NCBI GenBank assembly: GCA_964451955.1
Contig: CAYVKG010000009.1
Span: 1 to 64,000 of the forward strand
DNA from: JAPLNB01 sp964451955
GTDB taxonomy: Bacteria; Planctomycetota; Phycisphaerae; Tepidisphaerales; Tepidisphaeraceae
Length of the DNA: 64,000 nucleotides
Direction: 5' to 3'
The notes under the pieces were generated by a model. It was not told the origin of the DNA. It searched no databases and was given only the letters and a program-made list of their open reading frames with translations. Below, one piece after another: positions 7,342 through 17,166 of the stretch. A program made the position numbers and the translations under genes. Position 1 is the stretch's first letter; each line of letters opens with the position of its first letter.

Positions 7342-8529
7342 TCAGATGTGGAGGTCCCTTTTGGCTATTTTGAAGGCCTCGATGGCGAACTGCAGATCGT
7401 CGGGGGTATGGACGGCGGAGAGTTGGGTGCGGATGCGTGCTTTGCCTTGGGGGACAACGGGGTAGGAGAACCCGATGACATAGACGCCGAGTTGGAGCAT
7501 TCGGTCGGCCATTTTGGATGCCAATGCAGCGTCGCCGAGCATGATGGGAGTGATGGGATGAGTGGAGGGGATGATGTTGAAGCCGGCGGCGGTCATGCCT
7601 GAGCGGAACAATGTGGTATTGGATTCGAGGCGATCGCGAAGATGGGTGGATGAAGACAACATTTCGATGGACTTAAGGGATGCGGCGACGATGGGTGGCG
7701 GGAGGGAATTGGAGAACAGGTAGGGTCGGGAGCGTTGTCGGAGCATTTGGATGATGGGGGCACGTCCTGAGGCATAGCCGCCGGATCCACCGCCGAGCGC
7801 TTTGCCGAGTGTGCCGGTCAGGACGTCGATTCGGCCGAGGACGTTGTGGTATTCGGGGGTTCCGCGCCCGGTTTTCCCCATGAAGCCAACGGCATGGGAG
7901 TCGTCAACCATGACGATCGCATGGTATTTGTCGGCCAGATCGCAGATAGCGGGGAGATTGGCGATGATTCCGTCCATAGAGAAGACGCCGTCGGTGGCGA
8001 TGAGTCTGAATCGGGCGTTCTTGGCTTCCTGGAGTTTGGATTGCAGGTCGGCCATGTCGTTGTTTTTGTAGCGGTAGCGAGCGGCTTTGCAGAGGCGGAT
8101 GCCGTCGATGATGGAGGCATGGTTGAGTTCGTCGGAGATGATGGCATCTTCCTGGCCCAGGATGGTTTCGAAGAGTCCGCCGTTGGCGTCCCAGCAGGAG
8201 GAATAGAGGATTGTGTCATCGGTGGCGAGGAAGGAGGAGAGGGATTGTTCAAGCTGTTTGTGGAGTTGTTGGGTGCCGCAGATGAAACGGACGGAGGCCA
8301 TGCCATATCCCCAGCGATCGAGGGCAGTTCTGGCGGCGGCGATGACGTCGGGGTGGTTGGCCAGACCGAGATAGTTGTTGGCGCACATGTTGAGGACGGC
8401 GGCGTGCTCGGGGGTGGCGACGCGGGCCTGTTGGGGGGTGGTGAGGACACGTTCGGACTTGAAGAGGCCGGCAGAGCGGATTTCGTCGAGTTGGCGTGTG
8501 AGGTGATCGCGGAAGTGGTCGGTGATCAT
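7342..8529 (-). CDS. kbl: Glycine C-acetyltransferase (2-amino-3-ketobutyrate CoA ligase)
   Basis: A PLP enzyme of the alpha-oxoamine synthase family (395 aa, typical length) that cleaves 2-amino-3-oxobutyrate with CoA to glycine and acetyl-CoA, the second step of threonine breakdown. NMCANNYLGLANHP (about 47-60), the Asp region MVDDSHAVGFMG and the PLP-lysine segment TLGKALGGGSGGYASG are all present and characteristic for Kbl rather than BioF. ATG 8529 has GGAG at 5 bases. It follows tdh by 83 bases, and the pairing of the two genes makes the assignment firm. Confidence 0.95.
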   Translation of the reverse strand: MITDHFRDHLTRQLDEIRSAGLFKSERVLTTPQQARVATPEHAAVLNMCANNYLGLANHPDVIAAARTALDRWGYGMASVRFICGTQQLHKQLEQSLSSFLATDDTILYSSCWDANGGLFETILGQEDAIISDELNHASIIDGIRLCKAARYRYKNNDMADLQSKLQEAKNARFRLIATDGVFSMDGIIANLPAICDLADKYHAIVMVDDSHAVGFMGKTGRGTPEYHNVLGRIDVLTGTLGKALGGGSGGYASGRAPIIQMLRQRSRPYLFSNSLPPPIVAASLKSIEMLSSSTHLRDRLESNTTLFRSGMTAAGFNIIPSTHPITPIMLGDAALASKMADRMLQLGVYVIGFSYPVVPQGKARIRTQLSAVHTPDDLQFAIEAFKIAKRDLHI

Positions 8530-8612
8530 AATAATCTCCGTCGTGTTGAATGGGTTTGGCGGTTTGTGGTAGATGCCTGGGCACGGACAGCAGAGTACGG
8601 ATCGGAAGGGTG

Positions 8613-9653
<1,041 letters not shown>

Positions 9654-10341
9654 GTATACTCCGATCTGGAACAGGGTCACTTTCAGCACTTGCTGAATCA
9701 GGCAACTGGGCGTGATCGAACAACCGGGGCAGTCGCCAGTTGAATCGAATCGCCAAGAGACGGATGCCGGTGGCAACGATCAAGGCGGTGAAGAAGCCGG
9801 CGAGTGTATTACCACCGAGGGATTGGACGATCATCAGTCCCGCCGCGCCGAAGATGATGGGTGTGACGTAGAGTTCGTTGGACAAGACGAGTGTGGTTTT
9901 GCCGACCATGAGGTCGCGGATGACGCCACCCGCGCAACCGGTGATGCAGGCGATAAGGAGGATAGCGAGGGGGGTGATATGGGGTGTGGTACCCCAGGCG
10001 ACGGAGGCCGTGATTGCGGAGAAGATGCCGATGCCGATGGCGTCGGAGTACTTGAAGATGCTTTGGCGGCGGACGACGGAAGCGGGGAAGAGGAAGGTCA
10101 TGAGGGTGGCGAAGAGGATAGCGAGGGGATAGCCCCAGTCGCGGAGGAGCAGGACATCGCGGTTGAGGATGCAATCGCGGACGACGCTGCCGCCGACGGC
10201 CGTGGCACTGGCGAGGATAAGCATGCCGACGAAATCGGGGCGTTTGTCGACCACACGGATCGCGCCGGAGAAGGCGAAACTGGCGGTGCCGAAGAGATCA
10301 ATGACATAGATGATGGTTTGGGGATCAGGGCTCAAGAGCGA

Positions 10342-10932
10342 TTACTCCCGGGAGTAGGTTACGACGAGGAAGAGCACGGCATCGGAGGTGGAGGTGTTTT
10401 CGATGGCGTGGGGCACGTCCGCGGGGTAATGGGCCGAGTCGCCTTTGCGCAATTCGGCCAAGTCGCCCGCCGAGCGGACGCGTACGGAACCCTCTTGCAC
10501 GGTCAGTAGTTCGCGAGCGCCTTCGAAATGGGCGGCGCTTTTGAGCGATCCGCCAGGCCGGAGCACGACCTCGTAATATTCGACGGACTTTTCGAGGTGC
10601 AGGGGGGAGAGCGTGCGAATCCTGCAATAGCGGTCGGAGCGGTAGTGAAATGCGCGGTCGTCGGCGCGGATGACATCGATGCGTTGGGTGGCATTGGGCG
10701 TCTCGACGAGTTCGCCGAGGGACATCCCGAAAGCCTGGGCGATCCGGTAGGCGACGACGAGGGTGGGATTGGCGTGTTGGCGTTCGATTTCGGAGAGCAT
10801 GGAGCGGGAGACGCCGCACGCAGCGGAGAGTTCTTCGAGGGTCCAGCCGCGTTTTCGGCGGAGGTCGCGGACGCGGCTGCAAAGCACGTGGCCGATGGAT
10901 TGCTCGGTGATGGTTCTGGTTTTCGGCGGCAC
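10342..10932 (-). CDS. XRE-family regulator with C-terminal cupin domain
   Basis: A 196-residue DNA-binding regulator. The helix-turn-helix is at about 16-70 (RKRGWTLEELSAACGVSRSMLSEIE, a standard Cro/C1 type), followed by a cupin beta-barrel at about 115-192 (SVEYYEVVLRPGGSL, then HYPADVPHAIEN). Such proteins usually sense a small ligand and control adjacent catabolic genes. The start is GTG 10932, with GGAGG 6 bases upstream (an unusually good site that decides the start). It heads a tight run: 6 bases to the channel gene, then tdh and kbl. It probably regulates this operon, perhaps in response to threonine or glycine; the ligand is inferred from context only. Confidence 0.88.
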   Translation of the reverse strand: MPPKTRTITEQSIGHVLCSRVRDLRRKRGWTLEELSAACGVSRSMLSEIERQHANPTLVVAYRIAQAFGMSLGELVETPNATQRIDVIRADDRAFHYRSDRYCRIRTLSPLHLEKSVEYYEVVLRPGGSLKSAAHFEGARELLTVQEGSVRVRSAGDLAELRKGDSAHYPADVPHAIENTSTSDAVLFLVVTYSRE

Positions 10933-11087
10933 CGGGCACCTCCGGTATACAAGACGCTATATCCTCTTTATAGGAATGGAGTGTACAACATATCGGATCG
11001 AATTTCCAGTATAAGGGACAGAGGAATTTGCCTGGGCCGGTTTCCGGGTGTAGGTTCTGGGGCGTGCGGGGGATACAAGGAGGCGTC
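10933..11087. promoter_or_regulatory. Divergent intergenic region, XRE-cupin operon and sialidase
   Basis: These 155 bases separate two divergent genes and are AT-rich compared with the coding DNA. They hold TATATCCTCTTTATAGGA (imperfect dyad near 10957-10974), GTATAC and GTGTACAAC elements, and TATAAG near 11010. The dyad is a natural candidate for the XRE operator. I cannot fix exact -35 and -10 pairs. AAGGAGG at 11077-11083 is the sialidase ribosome site. Confidence 0.4.
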
Positions 11088-12248
11088 ATGTCGAGGCAGG
11101 ATCAATGGATAGGAATTGCGGGTCTGTGCGTATTGGCGGCGAGCGGGGCGATGGCGGCGGACCGCGGCTACAGGATTCCGCTGATTGATCTGGCGGGCCA
11201 GAAGGAGCGACAGGTCATCGTCGATCGGGAGGAAGGGCAGTATCTGGGACATGTCAGCACGGTTCTGCTGGAGGATGGCAAGACGATCATCGCGGTCTAT
11301 CCGAAAGGTCACGGTCGGGGTGCGATCGTCATGAAGCGAAGTGACGATGGTGGGCGAACCTGGTCGCAGAGGCTCCCAGTTCCGGAGAACTGGGCTACAT
11401 CGAAAGAGACTCCCACGATTCATCGGGTGGTCGATAGAGAGGGGAAGAAGCGTCTGGTTGTGTTCTCCGGGCTTTACCCGGCGCGGATGGCGGTGTCGGA
11501 GGATGACGGAGTGTCATGGACGCCGCTGAATGCAGTCGGCGATTGGGGTGGAATCGTGGTGATGGGCAGTGTGGAGCCGCTTCGGACGGGTCGGGGGGAG
11601 TACCTGGCGATGTTTCATGATGATGGCCGGTTCATCGCCGACGCGGGCAAGTCCACGGGGACAATGACGCTATATCAGACGTTCTCGCACGACGGAGGAA
11701 TGACGTGGAGCGTACCGGAGAAGATATACGCCAATGACAAGATTCACCTCTGCGAGCCGGGTGTGATTCGATCGCCGGACGGGAAGCAATTGGCCGCGTT
11801 GTTGAGAGAGAACAAGCGGGTGCGGAACTCACACGTGATTTTCTCGAATGATGAGGGGAAGACGTGGACGGAGCCGAAGGAGTTGCCGGGGTCCTTGACA
11901 GGCGATCGGCACACTGGTCGGTATTCGCCAGACGGGAGGTTGCTGGTTTCGTTCCGGGACACGACGCTGGAGTCGCCCACGAAAGGTGATTGGGTGGCGT
12001 GGGTGGGGAAGTACGAGGACATCGTCAACGGTCGGGAAGGTCAGTATCGCGTTCGTCTGATGAAGAACCACCAGAGATTGGATTGCTGTTATCCGGGTGT
12101 TGAGATGTTGCCCGACGGGACATTTGTCATCACCACCTATGGCCATTGGGAGGAGGGCAAGCAGCCGTACATTGTGAGCGTGCGGTTGCGTCTGGACGAA
12201 CTGGACGAGTTGGCGGCGAGGGGGACTATTGGCGGACGATCTCAATAA
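11088..12248 (+). CDS. Exported sialidase-family (BNR repeat) protein
   Basis: A 386-residue protein with a signal peptide (IGIAGLCVLAASGAMA, cleavage near 24) and a six-blade sialidase-type propeller. Asp-box motifs are visible: SDDGGRTWSQ (about 85-94), SEDDGVSWTP, SHDGGMTWSV and SNDEGKTWTE. An early arginine and the late YPGVEMLPDGTFVITTYG region fit the family. It may remove terminal sialic-like sugars from glycans or be a non-catalytic relative, since planctomycetes carry many. ATG 11088 has a perfect AAGGAGG 4 bases before it. Its 3' end overlaps the convergent gene by 23 bases. Confidence 0.85.
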   Translation: MSRQDQWIGIAGLCVLAASGAMAADRGYRIPLIDLAGQKERQVIVDREEGQYLGHVSTVLLEDGKTIIAVYPKGHGRGAIVMKRSDDGGRTWSQRLPVPENWATSKETPTIHRVVDREGKKRLVVFSGLYPARMAVSEDDGVSWTPLNAVGDWGGIVVMGSVEPLRTGRGEYLAMFHDDGRFIADAGKSTGTMTLYQTFSHDGGMTWSVPEKIYANDKIHLCEPGVIRSPDGKQLAALLRENKRVRNSHVIFSNDEGKTWTEPKELPGSLTGDRHTGRYSPDGRLLVSFRDTTLESPTKGDWVAWVGKYEDIVNGREGQYRVRLMKNHQRLDCCYPGVEMLPDGTFVITTYGHWEEGKQPYIVSVRLRLDELDELAARGTIGGRSQ

Positions 12249-13536
12249 CGTCGGAGATCGTCGTACCATCCGCGAGAATCGCGTCGTTTCTTATGGTCAG
12301 GTCTTTGATTCGACGGACCGATCCATCGGCGGCGTGAATCTCGAAGGCCGCCGGAGCGGGATTGACATCGGCAAGCACGGCCGCCATCACTTTTTGAGTG
12401 GCATCAAAGTTTTTGATGCCGAAAAGGACGGACGTGATGCCGATCTGGAGGGGCTCGCGAGGGCGATTTGGCGGTCGGGGTTGGATGGGGGACAGTTTGC
12501 CTTCGATGAAGTCGCCGTTGACAAGCCAGAGGCCTTTCTTGCCGCGGATTCTTTGCTGATCCCTAGGAAGGGGATTGAACACGATGCGTGCGACGGTGGC
12601 CAGCGGGAGGTTCGCCGGCTGTCCATTGCGCAGGTACTGGATGGTGTTCTGGTCGGTGGAGACGATGGTGGCGGCGATGCTGTTGCCGTCGCGGAGGACG
12701 ATTCCCTGAATGAGGGGCGGGCCGTTTTCAAACCAGGTGGCGCCGGAGGGTCCCGGGATGATGAGGATGGAGTCGAACTGGACTTGGCCAAGAGAAGTAT
12801 TGCTTGTGGTCCAGGCGCCAAGCCCGATGAGGACCGGGTCCTGCATGGGGATGGTCTGACTGTCGACGAAGTCCCAGTACATGCCGTCGGCGGAGCAGTA
12901 AGCGGCGAAGCGATCGCCATTTCGGGTCAGTCGGAGCCACGGTCGGCGGCCGGGGTCGGCGGCGTTGCGGAATTCGGGCAGCATTGATTGAGGGCGTCGG
13001 GAGAGCCTGACTTCGCCGGCAGGGTAGATGGTTGTCCCGGCCATGGTCGCATCAGGAGCGAGGTTCTGGCGGATCATGATGCCGGCGACCATTTGGCCAT
13101 GGGAATCGTCGACGCCAGTCAGGCGGGCGATGATCTGCCCGTCGCCGCTCATCGGGGTAGAAGCGAGGTGAAAGGAATCCCTAGGCCCCCACGCGCCGTA
13201 GCCTGAGGCCCTGATCGTGAAGAGGCCGTTCGGATCACACGTTGCGGAACCGGGTCGGCGGACGGAGCCGATGTCCTGCGACGTGAAGTCCACCGGCAGG
13301 GGCGAATCGGAGGAGGAGACGATTCGCCGGGGTGCCGACACCGGTTTAAGCAGAAGGTGATGGATCTCGGAGACGCCAATTCGGATTGCCTGGCTTGCAC
13401 CGGCGGGTCGAACGAGAACGGCATTATCCGACAGCGTGAGTTCGCCGTGGAACGTTTTGCCGCCGCGGGTCTGAACGACGCCGGCGGCCAAGAGGATCGG
13501 CAACGCGAGCAGCATGCAAAGGTGTGTTTTTTCCAT
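12226..13536 (-). CDS. Exported protein with a central LamG/DUF1349-like sandwich, unknown function
   Basis: I do not recognise a named family. The 436-residue product has a signal peptide (MEKTHLCMLLALPILLAAGVVQT), a short beta-rich region resembling a regulator of surface display (TFHGELTLSDNAVLVRP), then at about 85-260 a beta-sandwich pattern with GDGQIIARLTGVDD, GIMIRQNLAPDAT, WLRLTRNGDRFAAYCSADG and VLIGLGAWTT, which is how DUF1349/LamG-like carbohydrate-binding domains read. The C-terminal third repeats the first theme (GIVLRDGNSIAATIVSTD, GLWLVNGDFIEGKLS). It is convergent with the sialidase and downstream of another exported gene. Confidence 0.7.
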   Translation of the reverse strand: MEKTHLCMLLALPILLAAGVVQTRGGKTFHGELTLSDNAVLVRPAGASQAIRIGVSEIHHLLLKPVSAPRRIVSSSDSPLPVDFTSQDIGSVRRPGSATCDPNGLFTIRASGYGAWGPRDSFHLASTPMSGDGQIIARLTGVDDSHGQMVAGIMIRQNLAPDATMAGTTIYPAGEVRLSRRPQSMLPEFRNAADPGRRPWLRLTRNGDRFAAYCSADGMYWDFVDSQTIPMQDPVLIGLGAWTTSNTSLGQVQFDSILIIPGPSGATWFENGPPLIQGIVLRDGNSIAATIVSTDQNTIQYLRNGQPANLPLATVARIVFNPLPRDQQRIRGKKGLWLVNGDFIEGKLSPIQPRPPNRPREPLQIGITSVLFGIKNFDATQKVMAAVLADVNPAPAAFEIHAADGSVRRIKDLTIRNDAILADGTTISDVIEIVRQ

Positions 13537-13554
13537 GGTGATGATCTGGGGGAG

Positions 13555-14409
13555 TTACCTTCTTGACGCGGCGTTCTCGCGGGCTTCGCGGGCGGAATCG
13601 TAGGCCTTGCGAAGGTCGGCCAGGGCGTTCTGAACCTTCGCGTCGAGCCGACGACGTTGGCGATCGAACTGGATCTGCTCTTCGCGAAGCTTGATTCGCT
13701 CTGCGCAGGCATTTTCCATCGCGTTGATGCTGGCAGCCAATTCGGGGGAGGAAAGCGATCTGTCGTAGAGGATCTCGTCACGTGAACGAGACCAGGCGGC
13801 CTGCCACTCGGCGATTTCGGCGCGAGCATCTGCGGCAAATGCCCGCTCTTTGAGCACATCAAGCTGGTGTGGGTCAGCATCCGGTACGGTAGCCTCGGCG
13901 AGCGTGCCCCACGCATCGGCGGCAGCCTGCCGGGCAATGACCCAGGCGTTGAGTTCGGCCATAGCTCCTTTGGGCGTCCACCGTGTAAAGGCGGAGAACC
14001 ACTGTTCGGTCGGAGCGATCTCGGCTTGGCGACGGCGGTAGTTCCAGAGTCGGGTTCGCCAGACCTCGTAAATGCGTTCGGCCTTGTCGGCCTCGCCGCG
14101 AAGCCGTTTTGCCTCGGTTTCGTTTTCGTTCTGCCAAGCTTGGGCAGATTGCTCAACCAGACCGATGAATGTGTCAAAGGCCTGTTTCGCGTCGACCAGG
14201 TCGTCCTTGATGAATCCATCGAGGCCGATGATCGCTCCGGACATCGACGCAAATTCCTGGCGGATGTACATAGCCCGCCCGCGCATTGCGCGAACTTCGT
14301 CCGCAAACCGCCCCCGCGGCTCATCGGTGTCCTGGGCGAGAGACCGGCCGATCGCTGCGAGCGTCATTGCAATGGTCAAGAGGATGCTTGACTGTCGGCT
14401 GTTCATCAT
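13555..14409 (-). CDS. Exported helical protein, unknown function
   Basis: A 284-residue protein with a signal peptide (ILLTIAMTLAAIGRSLAQ). The mature part is charged, rich in Ala, Glu, Arg and Trp, and predicted to be nearly all helix with coiled-coil stretches (for example RLRGEADKAERIYEVWRTRL and the C-terminal REEQIQFDRQRRRLDAKVQ). No cofactor motif is visible. Several starts are possible: 14418, 14409 and 14406 all precede the signal peptide closely; 14409 has AGGA at 8 bases. It lies 18 bases upstream of the DUF1349-like gene on the same strand and is probably cotranscribed, so both may act together in the periplasm. Confidence 0.65.
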   Translation of the reverse strand: MMNSRQSSILLTIAMTLAAIGRSLAQDTDEPRGRFADEVRAMRGRAMYIRQEFASMSGAIIGLDGFIKDDLVDAKQAFDTFIGLVEQSAQAWQNENETEAKRLRGEADKAERIYEVWRTRLWNYRRRQAEIAPTEQWFSAFTRWTPKGAMAELNAWVIARQAAADAWGTLAEATVPDADPHQLDVLKERAFAADARAEIAEWQAAWSRSRDEILYDRSLSSPELAASINAMENACAERIKLREEQIQFDRQRRRLDAKVQNALADLRKAYDSAREARENAASRR

Positions 14410-14525
14410 GGGATTCATCCTGATGGGTATCTTCGCATGCAGGCGGAATGATGCAACGGGCGGGCTGTTGTCGGCGGGGTTTGGGGATATGATGAACAAG
14501 AGCATCTGAGAAGGCAGGAGACAAC

Positions 14526-16130
14526 ATGAAACTCGGCGCATGTGATTATGTGGTTCGCAAGGGTGACGAAGCGGCAACCTTTGCCTATGCCAAACGACTG
14601 GGCCTGGCAGGTGTGGAGTTATTCCTCGGTCGCAACACGCTCAAGGAAGGCGCTGACGGCGCAACGATCAGGCGTGTGAAATCGGCCGCGGCCGCATCGG
14701 GGCTTGACATCCCATCCCTCTGTATGGTGGAGCACAACTCGGGCGGCGTCGGAAGCGCCGACAAAGCCGTGGCCGACGCAGCAAGAGAAGACATCCGACG
14801 GGCAATCGCATGTTGTGGAGAGTTGGGGGCGAAGGTAGTTCTGATCCCCTTCTTTTTCGGCGGCGAATTACCTAGCCAAGCCCATTTTGACCGCGCGGTG
14901 GCGGCATTCAGGGAATTGTGCCCGCTGGCTGCCGGGAGAGGCGTGGCGCTCTGTTACGAAGGCACATTCCCGGCGGGGCGTATCCGAGAAATGGCTACTG
15001 CGATCAGTTCCGAGGCATTCGGCTGCTACTTCGATACCGCGAACGTCGTCTGGCGCGGCATGGATACGGCCACTGAGATTCGCGCTTTGGGGAAGCTCAT
15101 TCGCCAGATCCACATCAAGGATTCCCGTGTCGGGCCGGGGGATGTGCAGCCGGGCCTTGGCAGAGTCAACTGGGCGGAGACGGCCAAGGCGGTCGCCGAG
15201 ATTGGCTACGACGGTTGGATGGTTCTGGAGACCCCTGGCGGAGTCAGCAACCCACGCGACATTTCGTTTGCGCGCGCAACCTTCACCGGTCTCAAGAGCA
15301 CGGACCCATGGCCGAGGTTCGGCACGTTCGCCACAGACTTTGGGCGAGGGCAGATCGATCAGATGATCGAGGCATTTCACAAGTTCGGCCTGTCGGCGGT
15401 ACAGATCTGGGGCGGTTTGCTGGAGGACTGCCTGGCCGATGCGGCAAAGGCCGCCGAATACAGCAAGAAGCTGGAGCAGAACGGCACGACGGTTGTGGGT
15501 CTGGCGGGCTATCGGAACCTGACGGCCGTGGACCCCGCCATTCGAAAAGCCAACCTGGATCACTTGGCCAGATGCCTGGAAGTGGCCGCGGCGTTTGTGA
15601 ACCCTGTTGTCGCAACCGAGACCGGCACGATGAACCGAGAGAGCGAGTGGGCATCGTCGCCGGAGAATTGGGACCAGCCGGCCTGGGACACGATGTGCGC
15701 CGCCCTCGACCGGTTGCTTCCGGTAGCGGAGAAGAATGGATCGGTCTTGGCGCTCGAAGGTTACGTCAACAACATTTTGCAGCACGTCGGGCAGGTGATC
15801 GGCCTGTTTGAGAAATATCCCACCCGCCATCTGCAACTGGTGCTTGATCCATACAACTATATGTCGAGCCACCTGCTGCCGGTCGCCGAGCGCCTGACGC
15901 GGGATTTTTTTGACCGGTTTGAGCACCGTTTTGTGATCGCCCATTTGAAGGATGTGGCGAAGGAGGGCGCCGAGAAGGACACCCCGGCATTTGGCAAGGG
16001 TGTATTTCCCCAGAGGGTTTACGCGGAGTTCCTGCGAAATCGCCGGCCGGATCTGCCAATCATCATCGAGCACCAGCCATTCGCCGAGATCCCGGAGACG
16101 ATTCGGGCGTACAAGCGGATGATCGAGTGA
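14526..16130 (+). CDS. Tandem TIM-barrel sugar isomerase/epimerase-like fusion
   Basis: A 534-residue protein built from two xylose-isomerase-like TIM barrels (AP endonuclease family 2 fold). The first barrel covers about 1-260: MKLGACDYVV, LCYEGTFPAG, CYFDTANVVWRG, RQIHIKDSRV and DGWMVLETPGG give the metal-binding Glu, Asp, His and Glu. The second covers about 265-530: GLSAVQIWGG, LALEGYVNN, LQLVLDPYNYMS, FVIAHLKDVAK and IIIEHQPF repeat the same pattern. Family members interconvert or dehydrate sugars and inositols; the usual length is about 280, so this is a genuine fusion. ATG 14526 follows AGGAG. Near GH16 and sialidase genes, a sugar role is likely but the substrate is unknown. Confidence 0.85.
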   Translation: MKLGACDYVVRKGDEAATFAYAKRLGLAGVELFLGRNTLKEGADGATIRRVKSAAAASGLDIPSLCMVEHNSGGVGSADKAVADAAREDIRRAIACCGELGAKVVLIPFFFGGELPSQAHFDRAVAAFRELCPLAAGRGVALCYEGTFPAGRIREMATAISSEAFGCYFDTANVVWRGMDTATEIRALGKLIRQIHIKDSRVGPGDVQPGLGRVNWAETAKAVAEIGYDGWMVLETPGGVSNPRDISFARATFTGLKSTDPWPRFGTFATDFGRGQIDQMIEAFHKFGLSAVQIWGGLLEDCLADAAKAAEYSKKLEQNGTTVVGLAGYRNLTAVDPAIRKANLDHLARCLEVAAAFVNPVVATETGTMNRESEWASSPENWDQPAWDTMCAALDRLLPVAEKNGSVLALEGYVNNILQHVGQVIGLFEKYPTRHLQLVLDPYNYMSSHLLPVAERLTRDFFDRFEHRFVIAHLKDVAKEGAEKDTPAFGKGVFPQRVYAEFLRNRRPDLPIIIEHQPFAEIPETIRAYKRMIE

Positions 16131-16211
16131 GACCGAACTCACCGAGGTTGTTTCGAGCAGACCGCGGCGGGCGTATGCGATGCCCAGAAGGGGGAGGCGG
16201 CCATTGAGGGG

Positions 16212-17051
16212 TTACTTTGGCGCCGGGGCATTCTCTTGTTGGTAGATCCGCACGTAGTCGATCAGGAACTTCTGGGGGAATATGCCGTCGTCAATCTGCC
16301 GACCCCAGGTACCGCCCAGCGCGAGGTTGATCAGCAGATAGTGCGGTTTGAGGAATGGATTGCGGCCATTATCCTCGGCGTGGGGGACGGGAAACGTATG
16401 GTACTTTCGGGCGTCAAAATAGAAGTCCATACGATCAGGGAACCACTCGACGGCATAGACATGGAAATCCGCGAACGGCCTATCGACTTTGAGCCGGTTG
16501 CCGGAGGAGAGGTGTTTGCCGTCTTTCTGGAAGTGGACGGTGGCGTGGACGAGGTCGGGTGTATGTCCGACGAATTCCATGATGTCGATTTCGCCGCCCG
16601 CGGGCCAGCGCCCGGCGGACCCGAGCATCCAGATGGCCGGCCAAACGCCGCGTCCTGAAGGCAGTTTGGCGCGGACTTCGACGCGTCCGAAGGTCCAGTC
16701 CGCCTTGCGCCGGGTGATGAGGCTGGCCGCGGTGTAGTCCGCGGTCGGTCGGGTAGCCGGTCCGCGTGAGGCGGTCGGGTTGTAGCGAGCATTCGGGAAC
16801 TTTTCTTTGCGTCCTTCGATGACGAGGATGCCGTTCTCGACCCGCGCATTTTCCCTGCGATCCCGTGTGTAATACTGGGCCTCATTGTTGCGCACAAAAC
16901 CTTCTTCGTAGTCCCATTTTGCGGGATCGGGTGCTCCATCTTTGTCGAATTCGTCGGACCAGACGAGCTTCCAGTCGGCCGCCGATGTGCGGCTCGGCAA
17001 GACCATCGCGCCCAGGGCGCAGAGTAGAGCAAGATGAATCGCTGACCGCAT
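16212..17051 (-). CDS. Exported GH16 glycoside hydrolase (laminarinase/beta-glucanase type)
   Basis: A 279-residue secreted enzyme with a signal peptide (IHLALLCALGAMVLPSRTSA, cleavage near 24). The GH16 fold is clear: LVWSDEFDKDGAPDPAKWDYE at the start, then WPAIWMLGS and the catalytic motif GGEIDIMEFVGH with the ExDxxE nucleophile and acid/base, and HVYAVEWFPDRMDFYFD. The order and the absence of the extra M of some subfamilies point to endo-beta-1,3-glucanase or a related activity on algal or plant polysaccharide. It is convergent with the double TIM-barrel gene and followed upstream by the coiled-coil gene on the same strand. Confidence 0.92.
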   Translation of the reverse strand: MRSAIHLALLCALGAMVLPSRTSAADWKLVWSDEFDKDGAPDPAKWDYEEGFVRNNEAQYYTRDRRENARVENGILVIEGRKEKFPNARYNPTASRGPATRPTADYTAASLITRRKADWTFGRVEVRAKLPSGRGVWPAIWMLGSAGRWPAGGEIDIMEFVGHTPDLVHATVHFQKDGKHLSSGNRLKVDRPFADFHVYAVEWFPDRMDFYFDARKYHTFPVPHAEDNGRNPFLKPHYLLINLALGGTWGRQIDDGIFPQKFLIDYVRIYQQENAPAPK

Positions 17052-17166
17052 GGGAAGTCCTCCTCAGCATGGAATAGCCCCGGGCGGATCGGATGTTGAC
17101 GATCCGGAGTGGTTCCGGGCTGGATTGGCTGTTGGCGGCAGCCATTCGGTTTGTTGGTGGGCACGG

